A DNA stretch of 16,341 bases from Actinomycetes bacterium (GCA_023388385.1 JAEWGK010000144.1:1-16341), one strand, 5' to 3'; counted from the stretch's first letter, positions 1 to 7,715 are shown. Notes: generated by a model from the sequence alone, not told the origin. Translations and numbers: made by a program.

Positions 1-637
1 ATATGATGATCAAGTCGGGGGTTTTCCCTGACCTGGTGAGTGATTCAAGTGTTGAAATCGTGGCCGGTGCGTTAACGGGGGTGACGCTAGGGACTCCATG
101 TTGCTCGCGGAGGCGTCGTGCTGCGACGTCGACTTTGGGCTCTCCTATGTCAGCTTCACTGAAGAGGAATTGTCGGTTGAGGTTACTTGGATCCACCGTG
201 TCGGGATCAATAAGAATGAGTTCCTTGAATGCCAGTCCCGAGAGTGCGATGCTCATGAAATTTCCGATTCCTCCGCAGCCGGCGAGAAGGAAAGTTGCTT
301 CCGAAAATGAGGAAGTGACCGCATCCGTGTCAACACCGATTGCGTCGAGATACATAGTCGTCTTTGTGTGTCGGTCTGCCGGAGATGTACTGTAGTCATG
401 GGGCTTCTGCAGTATCATCTGCTGGTTCAACAGATCTGTAAACGCAGTCTTGTTGCAGATTGATGTGCTGGTGAACCGTTCTGCCTCGGCGACGGTCCGT
501 CCAGTAAGGAAATGATCGAGCGTCTCGATGTATGGATCCGCATCGCGCTGTGGAATAATGAGTTGATTTGTCCCATAGCCGATAGCCACGTAATCCTGAC
601 CGAATGAAACATAGGAGTGCTTTGATGTGAAGAACAT
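1..637 (-). CDS. mccB: MccB-like peptide adenylyltransferase (ThiF/E1 family), 3' end cut off by the window
   Basis: This gene is read leftward from the ATG at 637 and stays open for 212 codons to the window edge. MccB enzymes use two ATP to convert the C-terminal Asn of the MccA heptapeptide into an isoasparaginyl-AMP phosphoramidate. Residues 1 to about 80 match the position of the peptide-clamp (RRE-like) domain. The adenylation domain follows, with nucleotide-binding GCGGIGN at 120-126, ILIDPD at 141-146 and NLNRQFLFSEADIG at 152-165, containing the arginine finger (Arg155), then Lys168. From memory, E. coli MccB has LGCGGIGN, ILIDND and NLTRQVLFSEDDVG at the same spots. MccB is about 350 residues, so roughly 60% is visible; the CxxC zinc motifs would lie off the edge. 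A GGAAGG Shine-Dalgarno ends 8 nt before the ATG and overlaps the upstream hairpin. Base composition is lower in GC than the rest of the window. A MoeB or ThiF housekeeping enzyme is unlikely because of the N-terminal domain and the mccA gene just upstream. Confidence 0.9.
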   Translation of the reverse strand, partial: MFFTSKHSYVSFGQDYVAIGYGTNQLIIPQRDADPYIETLDHFLTGRTVAEAERFTSTSICNKTAFTDLLNQQMILQKPHDYSTSPADRHTKTTMYLDAIGVDTDAVTSSFSEATFLLAGCGGIGNFMSIALSGLAFKELILIDPDTVDPSNLNRQFLFSEADIGEPKVDVAARRLREQHGVPSVTPVNAPATISTLESLTRSGKTPDLIII

Positions 638-649
638 GAGGGTCGCCTT

Positions 650-673
650 CCCGGCCCCCGGGTGGGGGCCGGG
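650..673 (-). terminator. mccA-mccB intergenic hairpin (partial terminator or attenuator)
   Basis: A perfect 10-bp stem (CCCGGCCCCC with GGGGGCCGGG) closes a 4-nt loop. It starts 16 nt after the mccA stop and ends where the mccB Shine-Dalgarno begins. There is no T-tract. In E. coli a hairpin at the same place ends most transcripts, leaving abundant short mccA mRNA and little mccB read-through. The same role is inferred here. It could also sequester the mccB ribosome-binding site. Confidence 0.75.
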
Positions 674-689
674 GGCGCCTGGTGTGGGG

Positions 690-713
690 TTAGTTGCGCA
701 CGGTTCCAAACAT
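690..713 (-). CDS. mccA: MccA-like heptapeptide precursor, MFGTVRN
   Basis: Seven codons (ATG TTT GGA ACC GTG CGC AAC) and a TAA stop encode MFGTVRN, the predicted precursor of a microcin C-type nucleotide-peptide antibiotic. E. coli MccA is MRTGNAN, also seven residues with Met first and Asn last. The formyl-Met end is recognised by the biosynthetic enzyme and the Asn is the residue adenylated by MccB. In microcin C the peptide carries a non-hydrolysable aspartyl-adenylate into the target cell, where peptidases release it to block aspartyl-tRNA synthetase. The ATG has a very strong Shine-Dalgarno 8 nt upstream. A hairpin and mccB follow. The three interior residues shared with no particular family make sequence search useless for such a short gene, so the call rests on length, end residues and context. 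Confidence 0.88.
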   Translation of the reverse strand: MFGTVRN

Positions 714-721
714 GGCATTCG

Positions 722-728
722 CCTCCCT
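722..728 (-). promoter_or_regulatory. Strong Shine-Dalgarno of mccA
   Basis: AGGGAGG on the minus strand lies 8 nt upstream of the mccA ATG. It is the best ribosome-binding site of the left region and fixes the start of the seven-codon gene. Strong initiation fits a peptide that has to be made in large molar excess over its enzyme. Confidence 0.85.
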
Positions 729-738
729 TCGGTCTATG

Positions 739-846
739 CGTGCATCTGTTTTGCACGGTGTGACGTCAGGTTAGGCCCGTCAAATTGGTTCGTCTATGGC
801 TGCAATGTAAAAAGTTTATTTCGACGTTTCCCGCACGTTTCCGTCG
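739..846 (-). promoter_or_regulatory. Upstream control region of the mcc operon, AT-rich with several repeats
   Basis: This AT-richer stretch precedes mccA. It holds possible -10 hexamers on the minus strand (TAACCT at 768-773, and TACATT and TAAACT further upstream), none with a good -35. It also holds a TGACGTCA palindrome at 761-768, two ACGTTTCC copies exactly 11 bp apart (824-831 and 835-842) inside a CGACG/CGTCG inverted repeat, and one copy of TTCGTCTATG at 789-798 echoed by TTCGGTCTATG at 728-738. The promoter must lie here for mccA to be expressed on its own, but I cannot choose the exact start. Confidence 0.4.
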
Positions 847-871
847 TACTCTGTGGCGGGTCGGCGTGGCG

Positions 872-887
872 TGACGGAGCTCCGTCA
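872..887 (-). terminator. Perfect 16-bp palindrome over the stop codon of the 96-residue gene
   Basis: TGACGGAGCTCCGTCA is a perfect inverted repeat that includes the TGA stop of the gene at 885-1175. As RNA it gives a 6-bp stem with an AGCT loop. There is no T-tract, so termination is possible but unproven. Confidence 0.35.
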
Positions 888-1175
888 GGCGACGCGGGCC
901 GGAGCCGTCCACCACGACCCCGATGCCGCATTGGGCACGTGCAGCAGCACGCGGGAGCCGCCGAGGTGCTCGACGACGGCGGCGGTTTCGGCGGCCGCCG
1001 CGGCACGGACGGCCCATGGAAACGCCCCGCCGCCGGGCGCGAGCCGGAGCTCCGTCCCGTCGGCGCCAACCGCGGTGAGCGGGGCGGACGGGTCGGTTCC
1101 GGCGCGCAGCACGGCGCGCGGGGCGTCGGGGGAGGGGCGGCCGTAGATCGGCCGGGGGACGGGATAGGTGGACAT
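885..1175 (-). CDS. Hypothetical protein, 96 residues
   Basis: I do not recognise this protein. The start at 1175 is preferred because GGAAAGG lies 6 nt before the ATG. An upstream ATG at 1241 would add 22 low-complexity residues without a better site. Codon use is GC-rich in third positions, like the host core genes and unlike the neighbouring mcc genes. The product starts MSTYPVPRPIYGRP, has no membrane segment, and contains a small beta-like region (TELRLAPGG, then GGSRVLLHVPN). It lies between the maltokinase gene and the mcc operon, 155 nt downstream of maltokinase and in the same direction, so read-through is possible. It is probably a genus-level conserved small protein marking the edge of the ancestral chromosome. 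Confidence 0.6.
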   Translation of the reverse strand: MSTYPVPRPIYGRPSPDAPRAVLRAGTDPSAPLTAVGADGTELRLAPGGGAFPWAVRAAAAAETAAVVEHLGGSRVLLHVPNAASGSWWTAPARVA

Positions 1176-1316
1176 GGCGGACCTTTCCGGTGGGGCGCGT
1201 CCGCCGGCGGGCGCCGGCGGCGGGTCTTCCCGGGAGGGCACCGTGGACCCTCGCCGCGGTTGCCCGGCGGGCGCCGTCCCGGGGCGCTCGGCCCGCCGTC
1301 GTGACCTGCGCCCCAG

Positions 1317-1336
1317 TCTAGACCAAGCGGTCTAGA
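1317..1336 (-). terminator. Inverted repeat at the end of the maltokinase gene
   Basis: TCTAGACC-AAGC-GGTCTAGA is a perfect 8-bp stem with a 4-nt loop. It covers the TAG stop of maltokinase. It could be a weak terminator or a transcript-end stabiliser. No T-tract follows on the minus strand. Confidence 0.4.
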
Positions 1337-2773
1337 TGTCAACAGCCTCCGTGGAATCGGCCGGGCCGGACTCCGGGGCGTGGTCCGCGGATTCCGCGTC
1401 GCCGGCGAGCAGACGCTCCATCGCAGCCAGCGGCAGCTGCAGCCAGCCCGGGCGGTTCTGCGCCTCGTACAGGCACTCGTAGATGGCCTTGTCCAGGATG
1501 AACGCGTCCAGCAGCGCCGCGCGGGCCTTCGCGGCGCGGGTGTCGTGGTCCCCCTCACCGCGGTAACCGTCCAGGAACGCGGAGATGTTGCGGTTCGTCC
1601 ACTCGCGCACGCGCGGGGCCTGCAGCTCGAGGTTCGGGCGCCCGGTCAGCAGCGGGTAATGCGCCGCGTAGTCGAAGGAGCGGATCATGCCCGCGACGTC
1701 GCGCAGCGGGTGATCCGGCAGTCGCCGCTCGTCCCACGGGCGCGACGGCTCGCCCTCGAAATCGATGAGCAGCCATTCGCGCGGTGTGCGCAGCACCTGA
1801 CCCAGGTGCAGGTCGCCGTGGATGCGCTGCACCGGGGCGCCGGCGGCGGCGACGGACTCGGCGGCGCGGGCGTAGACCGCGCGGACCTCGTCAGCATGCT
1901 CCGCGACCTGCGGGACGATGCGGCCGACGTGCTCCAGGCGCGCCAGCATCGGCGCGACCAGCTGCTCGCCGGAGGCGCGTTCGCCGACCGGCACCGCGGC
2001 GGCCAGCGTCTGGTGGACGTCGGCGACGGCCTCGCCGAGCTTCCGGGCCTCCACGGAGAAGTCCGTGCCCAGCTCGTCGACCTCGTCGTCGAAGCTGCGC
2101 AGCATGTCGCGGACGCTGGTCAGCGCCATTGCCCAGCCGTCGGCGGAGTTCGGGACGAACTGCTGGAGCATCGCCGTGGTAAACGTCTTGTCCTCCACCG
2201 TCAGCTCGGTCCAGCCGTACAGATGCGGCACCGAGTGGCAGCCGGCGGTGGACAGGGCGGCCAGCAGCTCGACGTCGGCGTTGACGCCCGGGTGGACGCG
2301 GCGGAAGAACTTGCACATCACCGCGTCGTCGTAGATGACGGAGGTGTTGGACTGCTCGACACCCATCGCGCGGCCGACCTCCGGAACCTCGAAGGGTGCG
2401 CCCTCGACGGTCTTCAGCTCCATCGAGCCCAGGCGGCCGTCGGCGGCGAGCGCGCGGCCCAGGGCGGTGATGGCGGAGGCGTCGATCAGCGCGTCGTAGC
2501 CCAGCACGCCATCGCCGGCGACCAGGATCGAGTGCTCGTGGCCAGATGGCACCTCCGTGCCCCACTTGATGGGCAGCAGGTAGCCCGCGCGGCCCTGGTC
2601 AGTGCGCACGCGGATGAACAGCAGGTCGATGGGGCCCTCGTCGTCGACGGCGACGTCCAGGTCGTGCGCGAGGACGTCGATGCCCTCGAGCGTCGCGGCC
2701 TTGTCGGCGAAGAAGCGCTGGTTGGGCAGCGTCCGCGCCAGTTCCTCGACGATCAGGTCGGTGTCGGGGCGGT

Positions 2774-2777
<4 letters not shown>
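1332..2777 (-). CDS. mak: Maltokinase
   Basis: This 481-residue cytoplasmic enzyme phosphorylates maltose with ATP to maltose 1-phosphate, the donor used by GlgE for alpha-glucan synthesis. It has the family arrangement of an N-terminal cap domain followed by a kinase-like fold. The Brenner-type catalytic motif HGDLHLGQ is at 320-327 (Asp322) and the metal-binding DFEGEP at 339-344 (Asp339), followed by the typical RPWDERR. Length is close to mycobacterial maltokinase (about 455). The ATG at 2777 overlaps the treS stop as ATGA, which indicates translational coupling and fixes the start; longer open frame upstream lies inside treS. Mycobacterial genomes often have the same treS-mak (pep2) pairing or a fusion. 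I saw no glgE in this window. The C-terminus has a short acidic, low-complexity tail. Confidence 0.93.
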
Positions 2778-4528
<1,751 letters not shown>

Positions 4529-4535
4529 GCGGCCC

Positions 4536-4541
4536 AGGGTA
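4536..4541 (-). promoter_or_regulatory. Possible -10 box for a leaderless treS transcript
   Basis: TACCCT on the minus strand fits the actinobacterial TANNNT pattern. Only 7 nt separate it from the treS ATG, and no Shine-Dalgarno is present. No good -35 is visible. Confidence 0.4.
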
Positions 4542-4642
4542 GGGAATACGCTTCACCCTCGCACGGATCCGCTGCGGCGGACCGCACGTGCCGGATCGCG
4601 CGCCGCTCTGCCGACCCGCCACCTGCCCGATTGACTTCCGCA

Positions 4643-4743
4643 GGGGGAGTTAACGGCCTTTATCGGGAGGAACGGGTCACTGATACACGGTTTTCGTCCC
4701 TTGTGGTGACCTGTTCCTCCCGGTAAAGGGCATTAACCCCTCC
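4643..4743. repeat. Palindromic repeat element, copy 1
   Basis: The left arm (4643-4680) and right arm (4706-4743) are imperfect inverted repeats with a 25-nt loop. Both carry the core GTTCCTCCCG in one sense or the other, flanked by TAAAGG and TTAAC. The same arms recur at 5076-5171 and the loops are related when one copy is flipped (shared CGGTTTTCG). Because this copy lies between divergently transcribed genes it cannot simply be a terminator. It resembles a MITE- or REP-like dispersed element. No transposase is present. Confidence 0.8.
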
Positions 4744-4890
4744 TCAAGCCTCCGGTTTGGCGCCTCCAGCTCGGCGAGGCGTGGAGGTCGCCCTGCGCGA
4801 CGGACTGCTGCCCCTTCTTGCGCTGCTGCGACCGGCGTTCCCGTGGGACGGGGATGCGCGCTCAACGCCTGCCATGATGCAATGGGGGAC

Positions 4891-5055
4891 ATGTCCCGCG
4901 ACGACCGACAGCCCGAGTCCCCGCAGCCGCGTTTGCCGGAGCCGGAGTTTCAGCCGCCGCGCCGGCTGTGGGCGGTGCTCATGACCATCCTTACCTTGCT
5001 GGTGTGCGTGAGCATCCTCATGAGCTCCTGGGAGCAGATCACCGCGCTGTTTTAG
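4891..5055 (+). CDS. Small single-pass membrane protein, 54 residues, unknown function
   Basis: The product has a hydrophilic, proline-rich N-terminus (MSRDDRQPESPQPRLPEP), then one hydrophobic segment at about residues 25-44 (VLMTILTLLVCVSILMSSW region), and ends with WEQITALF. An N-in topology is likely because Arg residues precede the segment. I do not recognise the family. The start is uncertain: ATG at 4882 or 4891 are both in frame, and a GGGGG run lies too close to be a good Shine-Dalgarno. The longer frame from 4843 adds a Cys-containing, unlikely N-terminus. Third positions are GC-rich, supporting a real gene. It is flanked on both sides by copies of the palindromic repeat. Confidence 0.6.
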   Translation: MSRDDRQPESPQPRLPEPEFQPPRRLWAVLMTILTLLVCVSILMSSWEQITALF

Positions 5056-5075
5056 GTGCGTCCCCGCGACCGTAT

Positions 5076-5171
5076 GGGGGTTAATGCCCTTTAGCGGGAG
5101 GAACAGGTCACGAAGCGGCCCGAAAACCGGTGATCCGTGACCTGTTCCTCCCGCTAAAGGACGTTAACCCC
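5076..5171. repeat. Palindromic repeat element, copy 2
   Basis: The left arm (5076-5112) and right arm (5136-5171) pair almost perfectly, with about two mismatches in 36 and a 23-nt loop. It is the same element as at 4643-4743; the loop matches better in reverse orientation, so the two copies are inverted relative to each other. It lies 20 nt after the membrane-protein stop and 75 nt before dcp. It could therefore also act as a terminator here. Confidence 0.85.
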
Positions 5172-5232
5172 GAGGGATGGGGCGATGAGGGGCGAATACC
5201 ACCGACCGTCGCCGCCGCGGCCCGCCGCCCGG

Positions 5233-5238
5233 TACGGT
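5233..5238 (+). promoter_or_regulatory. Possible -10 box for a leaderless dcp transcript
   Basis: TACGGT fits TANNNT and is 8 nt before the dcp ATG at 5247, where there is no Shine-Dalgarno. Confidence 0.35.
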
Positions 5239-5246
5239 GGTGCACC

Positions 5247-7370
5247 ATGATCGACGCCGACAACCCCCTGCTCCAGCCCTCCGAGCTGCCCTACGGGCTG
5301 CCCGACTTCGCCGCGATCGAGGACGCACATGTCATCCCCGCGTTCCGCACGGCGTTCGACGATCACCGCGCGGAGATCGCGGCCATCGTCGCGAATCCGG
5401 AGGAGCCGGACTTCGCCAACACCATCGAGGCGCTCGAGCGGTCGGGGCGGATGCTCGACCGCGTCGCGTCCTACTTCTTCAATGTCGCCGGCACCGACGC
5501 CACCGACGAGCGCCTGGCCATCGAGGCGACCATTGCGCCGGAGCTCGCCGCGCACATGGATGCCATCCGCCTGGACCCGGGCCTGTGGGAGCGCATCTCC
5601 CGCGTGCCGGAGCCGGAGGGGGAGGGCCGGGAGGAGGCCCGCAGCCTGCTGGAGCGCTACCGCTTGGACTTCGTCCGTGCCGGCGCCGACCTGGGCGAGG
5701 CCGACAAGCGGCGCCTGAAGGAGATCAACGCCCGCCTGTCGGAGCTCGGGACCGCCTTCGGTGAGAACCTGCTGGCCGACACGCGCGCCCGCGCCGTCCA
5801 CGTCGTCGACGAGGCGGAGCTGGCGGGCCTGTCGGCCGGCGACCGTGCCTCCCTGCGCCGCGGCGCGGAGGCCCAGGGCCTCGACGGCTGGCTCATCCCG
5901 CTGGACCTGCCGAGCGTCCAGCCGATCCTCGCCGACCTCGAGGACGCGGGCCTGCGCGCCCGGGTCTACGAGGCCTCCGTAGCCCGCGGTACCGGCGAGG
6001 GCCACGACAACCGGAAGCTCATCCCGGAGATCGTCCGCCTGCGCGCCGAGCGCGCTCGCCTGCTTGGACACCCGACGCACGCCGATTACGTTATCGCCGA
6101 CGAAACGGCGGGCTCGGCAGCCGCGGCGCGTGAGCTCATCGCGGAGCTCGCCCCGCCCGCGGCCGCCAACGCCGAGGGCGAGGCGAAGATCCTCGGCGAC
6201 CTGGCCGCCGAGCCGGTCGGCCCCGCCGATTGGGCCTACTGGGCGGAGCGCCGCCGCGCCGACGAGTTCGCCGTCGACGGCGAGGAGCTGCGCAAGTACT
6301 TCGAGTTGGAGACCGTCCTGCGCGAGGGCGTCTTCGGCGCCGCGGAGATGCTCTACGGCATCCGAGTCGTCCCGCGTGACGACCTGCGCGGTTACGCGCC
6401 GGGCGTGCGCGTGTGGGAGGTGCTCGAGGGTGCGGATGACGCGAGCGACGGGGCAGCCGACGCCACCGCCGACGCGGATGACGCCACCGCCGCCGCGGAT
6501 GGCGCCGCCCCCGCCGCCTCCGGTCGCGGCATCGGCCTGCTGCTGACCGACCTCTTCGCCCGCCCGGTCAAGCGCGGTGGTGCGTGGATGAGCGCGTTCG
6601 TCAACCAGTCGCGGCTGCTGGACGAGCGCACGGTCGCCGTCAACGTCCTCAACATCGCCGAGCCTGCGGAGGGCGAGCGGGCGCTGCTGACCATGGACGA
6701 GGTCACCACGCTGTTCCACGAGTTCGGTCACGCCCTGCACGGCCTGCTGTCGGACGTGGAGTACCCGCGGTTCTCCGGCACGAACGTGCCGCGGGACTTC
6801 GTGGAGTTCCCGTCGCAGATCAACGAGAACTGGGCGCTGCACCCGGATGTGCTGGCGCGCTACGCCCGGCACGTCGACACGGGCGAGCCGATTCCGGCGG
6901 AGCTCGTCGAGTCGGTGCGCCGCGCCCGCACGGCCGGGGAGGGCTTCGCGACGACGGAGTACCTCGCCGCCGCCGCCCTCGATCTGGCGTGGCATTCGCT
7001 CACGCCGGAGGAGGCGGAGGCCGTCGACGACGTCGAGGCGTTCGAGACCCGCGCCCTGGAGCGCGCCGGGCTGGACGTCGACGGCGTCGCTCCCCGCTAC
7101 CGCAGCGCGTACTTCAACCACGTCTTCGCCGGCGGCTACTCGGCGGGCTATTACTCCTACCTGTGGGCGGAGGTCCTGGACGCCGACGGCTTCGGCCGCT
7201 TCGAGGAGGCCGGTGGCGTGGACGCGGCGACGGGGCGCCTGTTCCGCGAGCTCATCCTGTCGAAGGGCGGCTCCGTCGACTTCGCGGAGGCCTACCGCTG
7301 GTTCCGCGGCCGCGATCGCGACGTTGCGCCGTTGCTGCGCCGCCGTGGGCTGGCCGGGGCGACCGGGTAG
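5247..7370 (+). CDS. dcp: M3 family zinc metallopeptidase (peptidyl-dipeptidase Dcp type)
   Basis: This 707-residue cytoplasmic peptidase of the thimet oligopeptidase/Dcp family trims short peptides. The zinc site is HEFGH at 491-495 (His491, Glu492, His495) with the third ligand Glu520 in DFVEFPSQ, the usual spacing for M3. The substrate-binding YRSAYFNHVFAGGYSAGYYSY region near the C-terminus is also typical. The start at 5247 (MIDADNPLLQPSELPYGLPDF) matches the usual M3 beginning; upstream frame is GC-rich non-coding and includes the repeat. Between the usual motifs leading to GIGLLLTDLFARPVKRGGAWM lies an Asp/Ala-rich insertion at about residues 395-425 that contains a tandem 7-residue duplication. 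Whether it releases dipeptides (Dcp) or acts as an oligopeptidase cannot be told from sequence. Confidence 0.9.
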   Translation: MIDADNPLLQPSELPYGLPDFAAIEDAHVIPAFRTAFDDHRAEIAAIVANPEEPDFANTIEALERSGRMLDRVASYFFNVAGTDATDERLAIEATIAPELAAHMDAIRLDPGLWERISRVPEPEGEGREEARSLLERYRLDFVRAGADLGEADKRRLKEINARLSELGTAFGENLLADTRARAVHVVDEAELAGLSAGDRASLRRGAEAQGLDGWLIPLDLPSVQPILADLEDAGLRARVYEASVARGTGEGHDNRKLIPEIVRLRAERARLLGHPTHADYVIADETAGSAAAARELIAELAPPAAANAEGEAKILGDLAAEPVGPADWAYWAERRRADEFAVDGEELRKYFELETVLREGVFGAAEMLYGIRVVPRDDLRGYAPGVRVWEVLEGADDASDGAADATADADDATAAADGAAPAASGRGIGLLLTDLFARPVKRGGAWMSAFVNQSRLLDERTVAVNVLNIAEPAEGERALLTMDEVTTLFHEFGHALHGLLSDVEYPRFSGTNVPRDFVEFPSQINENWALHPDVLARYARHVDTGEPIPAELVESVRRARTAGEGFATTEYLAAAALDLAWHSLTPEEAEAVDDVEAFETRALERAGLDVDGVAPRYRSAYFNHVFAGGYSAGYYSYLWAEVLDADGFGRFEEAGGVDAATGRLFRELILSKGGSVDFAEAYRWFRGRDRDVAPLLRRRGLAGATG
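6459..6500 (+). repeat. 21-bp tandem duplication inside dcp
   Basis: Two adjacent 21-bp units (6459-6479 and 6480-6500) differ at one base. They encode DATADAD and DATAAAD at residues 405-418. The unit is a multiple of three, so the frame is kept. It looks like slipped-strand expansion in a surface loop. Confidence 0.85.
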
Positions 7371-7376
7371 TAGACT
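7371..7376 (+). promoter_or_regulatory. Possible -10 box for a leaderless transcript of the 76-residue gene
   Basis: TAGACT matches the corynebacterial TANANT consensus. It starts directly after the dcp stop codon and is 8 nt before the ATG at 7385. No Shine-Dalgarno is present. Confidence 0.5.
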
Positions 7377-7384
7377 TGTCCGCC

Positions 7385-7615
7385 ATGGGCGCCATGTTCG
7401 ACGCCGTCGGCCAGTGGCTGACGCAGCAGCCGGTGATCGTGCAGACGATCCTCCTGCTGGCCGTGCTTCTGCCGGTCGGCGGGGCGGCGGCCTTCGCCCT
7501 CATCGGCGCCATCGACATCGCAGTCGGCAGCCTCCTCGGCCGGTGGGCCCGCAGGCCCGCCTCCCGCAGGAGGGTCCGCATCGAGCCCGCCGGGCCTGCA
7601 GCCCGGGGGGATTAG
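7385..7615 (+). CDS. Small membrane protein, 76 residues, unknown function
   Basis: The protein starts MGAMFDAVGQWLTQQPVIV, has a hydrophobic stretch at about residues 18-50 (one long or two short membrane segments around VLLPVGGAAAF), and ends with a basic tail (RWARRPASRRRVRIEP), which should stay in the cytoplasm. The family is unrecognised. It begins 14 nt after dcp, apparently from its own leaderless promoter, and its stop overlaps the Shine-Dalgarno of the next micropeptide gene. An ATG three codons later (7394) is an alternative start. Third positions are GC-rich. Confidence 0.65.
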   Translation: MGAMFDAVGQWLTQQPVIVQTILLLAVLLPVGGAAAFALIGAIDIAVGSLLGRWARRPASRRRVRIEPAGPAARGD

Positions 7616-7626
7616 GAGGACGGGAC

Positions 7627-7707
7627 GTGCATTCGCGCGTGAAGGCGGCGCTCATCGCGCTCATCCTGCTCATCATCGTGATGGGAATCATCTACGGGCA
7701 GCTGTGA
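7627..7707 (+). CDS. Membrane micropeptide, 26 residues
   Basis: A GTG start at 7627 follows a perfect AGGAGG (7614-7619) with a 7-nt spacer, the best ribosome-binding site in the right part of the window. That site overlaps the TAG of the 76-residue gene, which suggests coupling. The product starts MHSRVKAALIALILL and is a single transmembrane helix (about residues 6-23) with two basic residues before it and GQL at the end. The function is unknown. Such peptides usually bind and tune a membrane protein partner. It is too short for most gene callers and may be unannotated. Confidence 0.7.
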   Translation: MHSRVKAALIALILLIIVMGIIYGQL

Positions 7708-7715
7708 TCTGCCCC

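Larger units (their letters stand above)
4529..4890. other. Divergent intergenic region between treS and the 54-residue membrane protein
   Basis: These 362 bases contain the treS promoter region, one copy of the palindromic repeat (4643-4743), and about 150 bases (4744-4890) in which I see no convincing gene. Short frames on both strands lack start sites and do not extend beyond the region. Confidence 0.6.

Noticed and set aside
3..395. A 130-residue plus-strand frame at the left edge
   Set aside because: It is antisense to the clear MccB reading frame and has no recognisable features.
427..756. A 109-residue minus-strand frame that starts upstream of mccA and overlaps mccB
   Set aside because: It is out of frame with both mccA and mccB, its product is low-complexity and unlike any family, and the mccA ribosome-binding site and MccB motifs explain the region better.
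759..768. TGTGA half-site upstream of mccA as a GlxR operator
   Set aside because: The second half (TCACA at the right spacing) is missing.
4677..4892. A minus-strand frame of 71 residues over the palindromic repeat
   Set aside because: It covers the repeat, has no start signal and no recognised similarity; I considered a transposase remnant but saw no supporting motif.
5154..7121. A 655-residue minus-strand frame across dcp
   Set aside because: It is antisense to a complete M3 peptidase with an intact zinc site.
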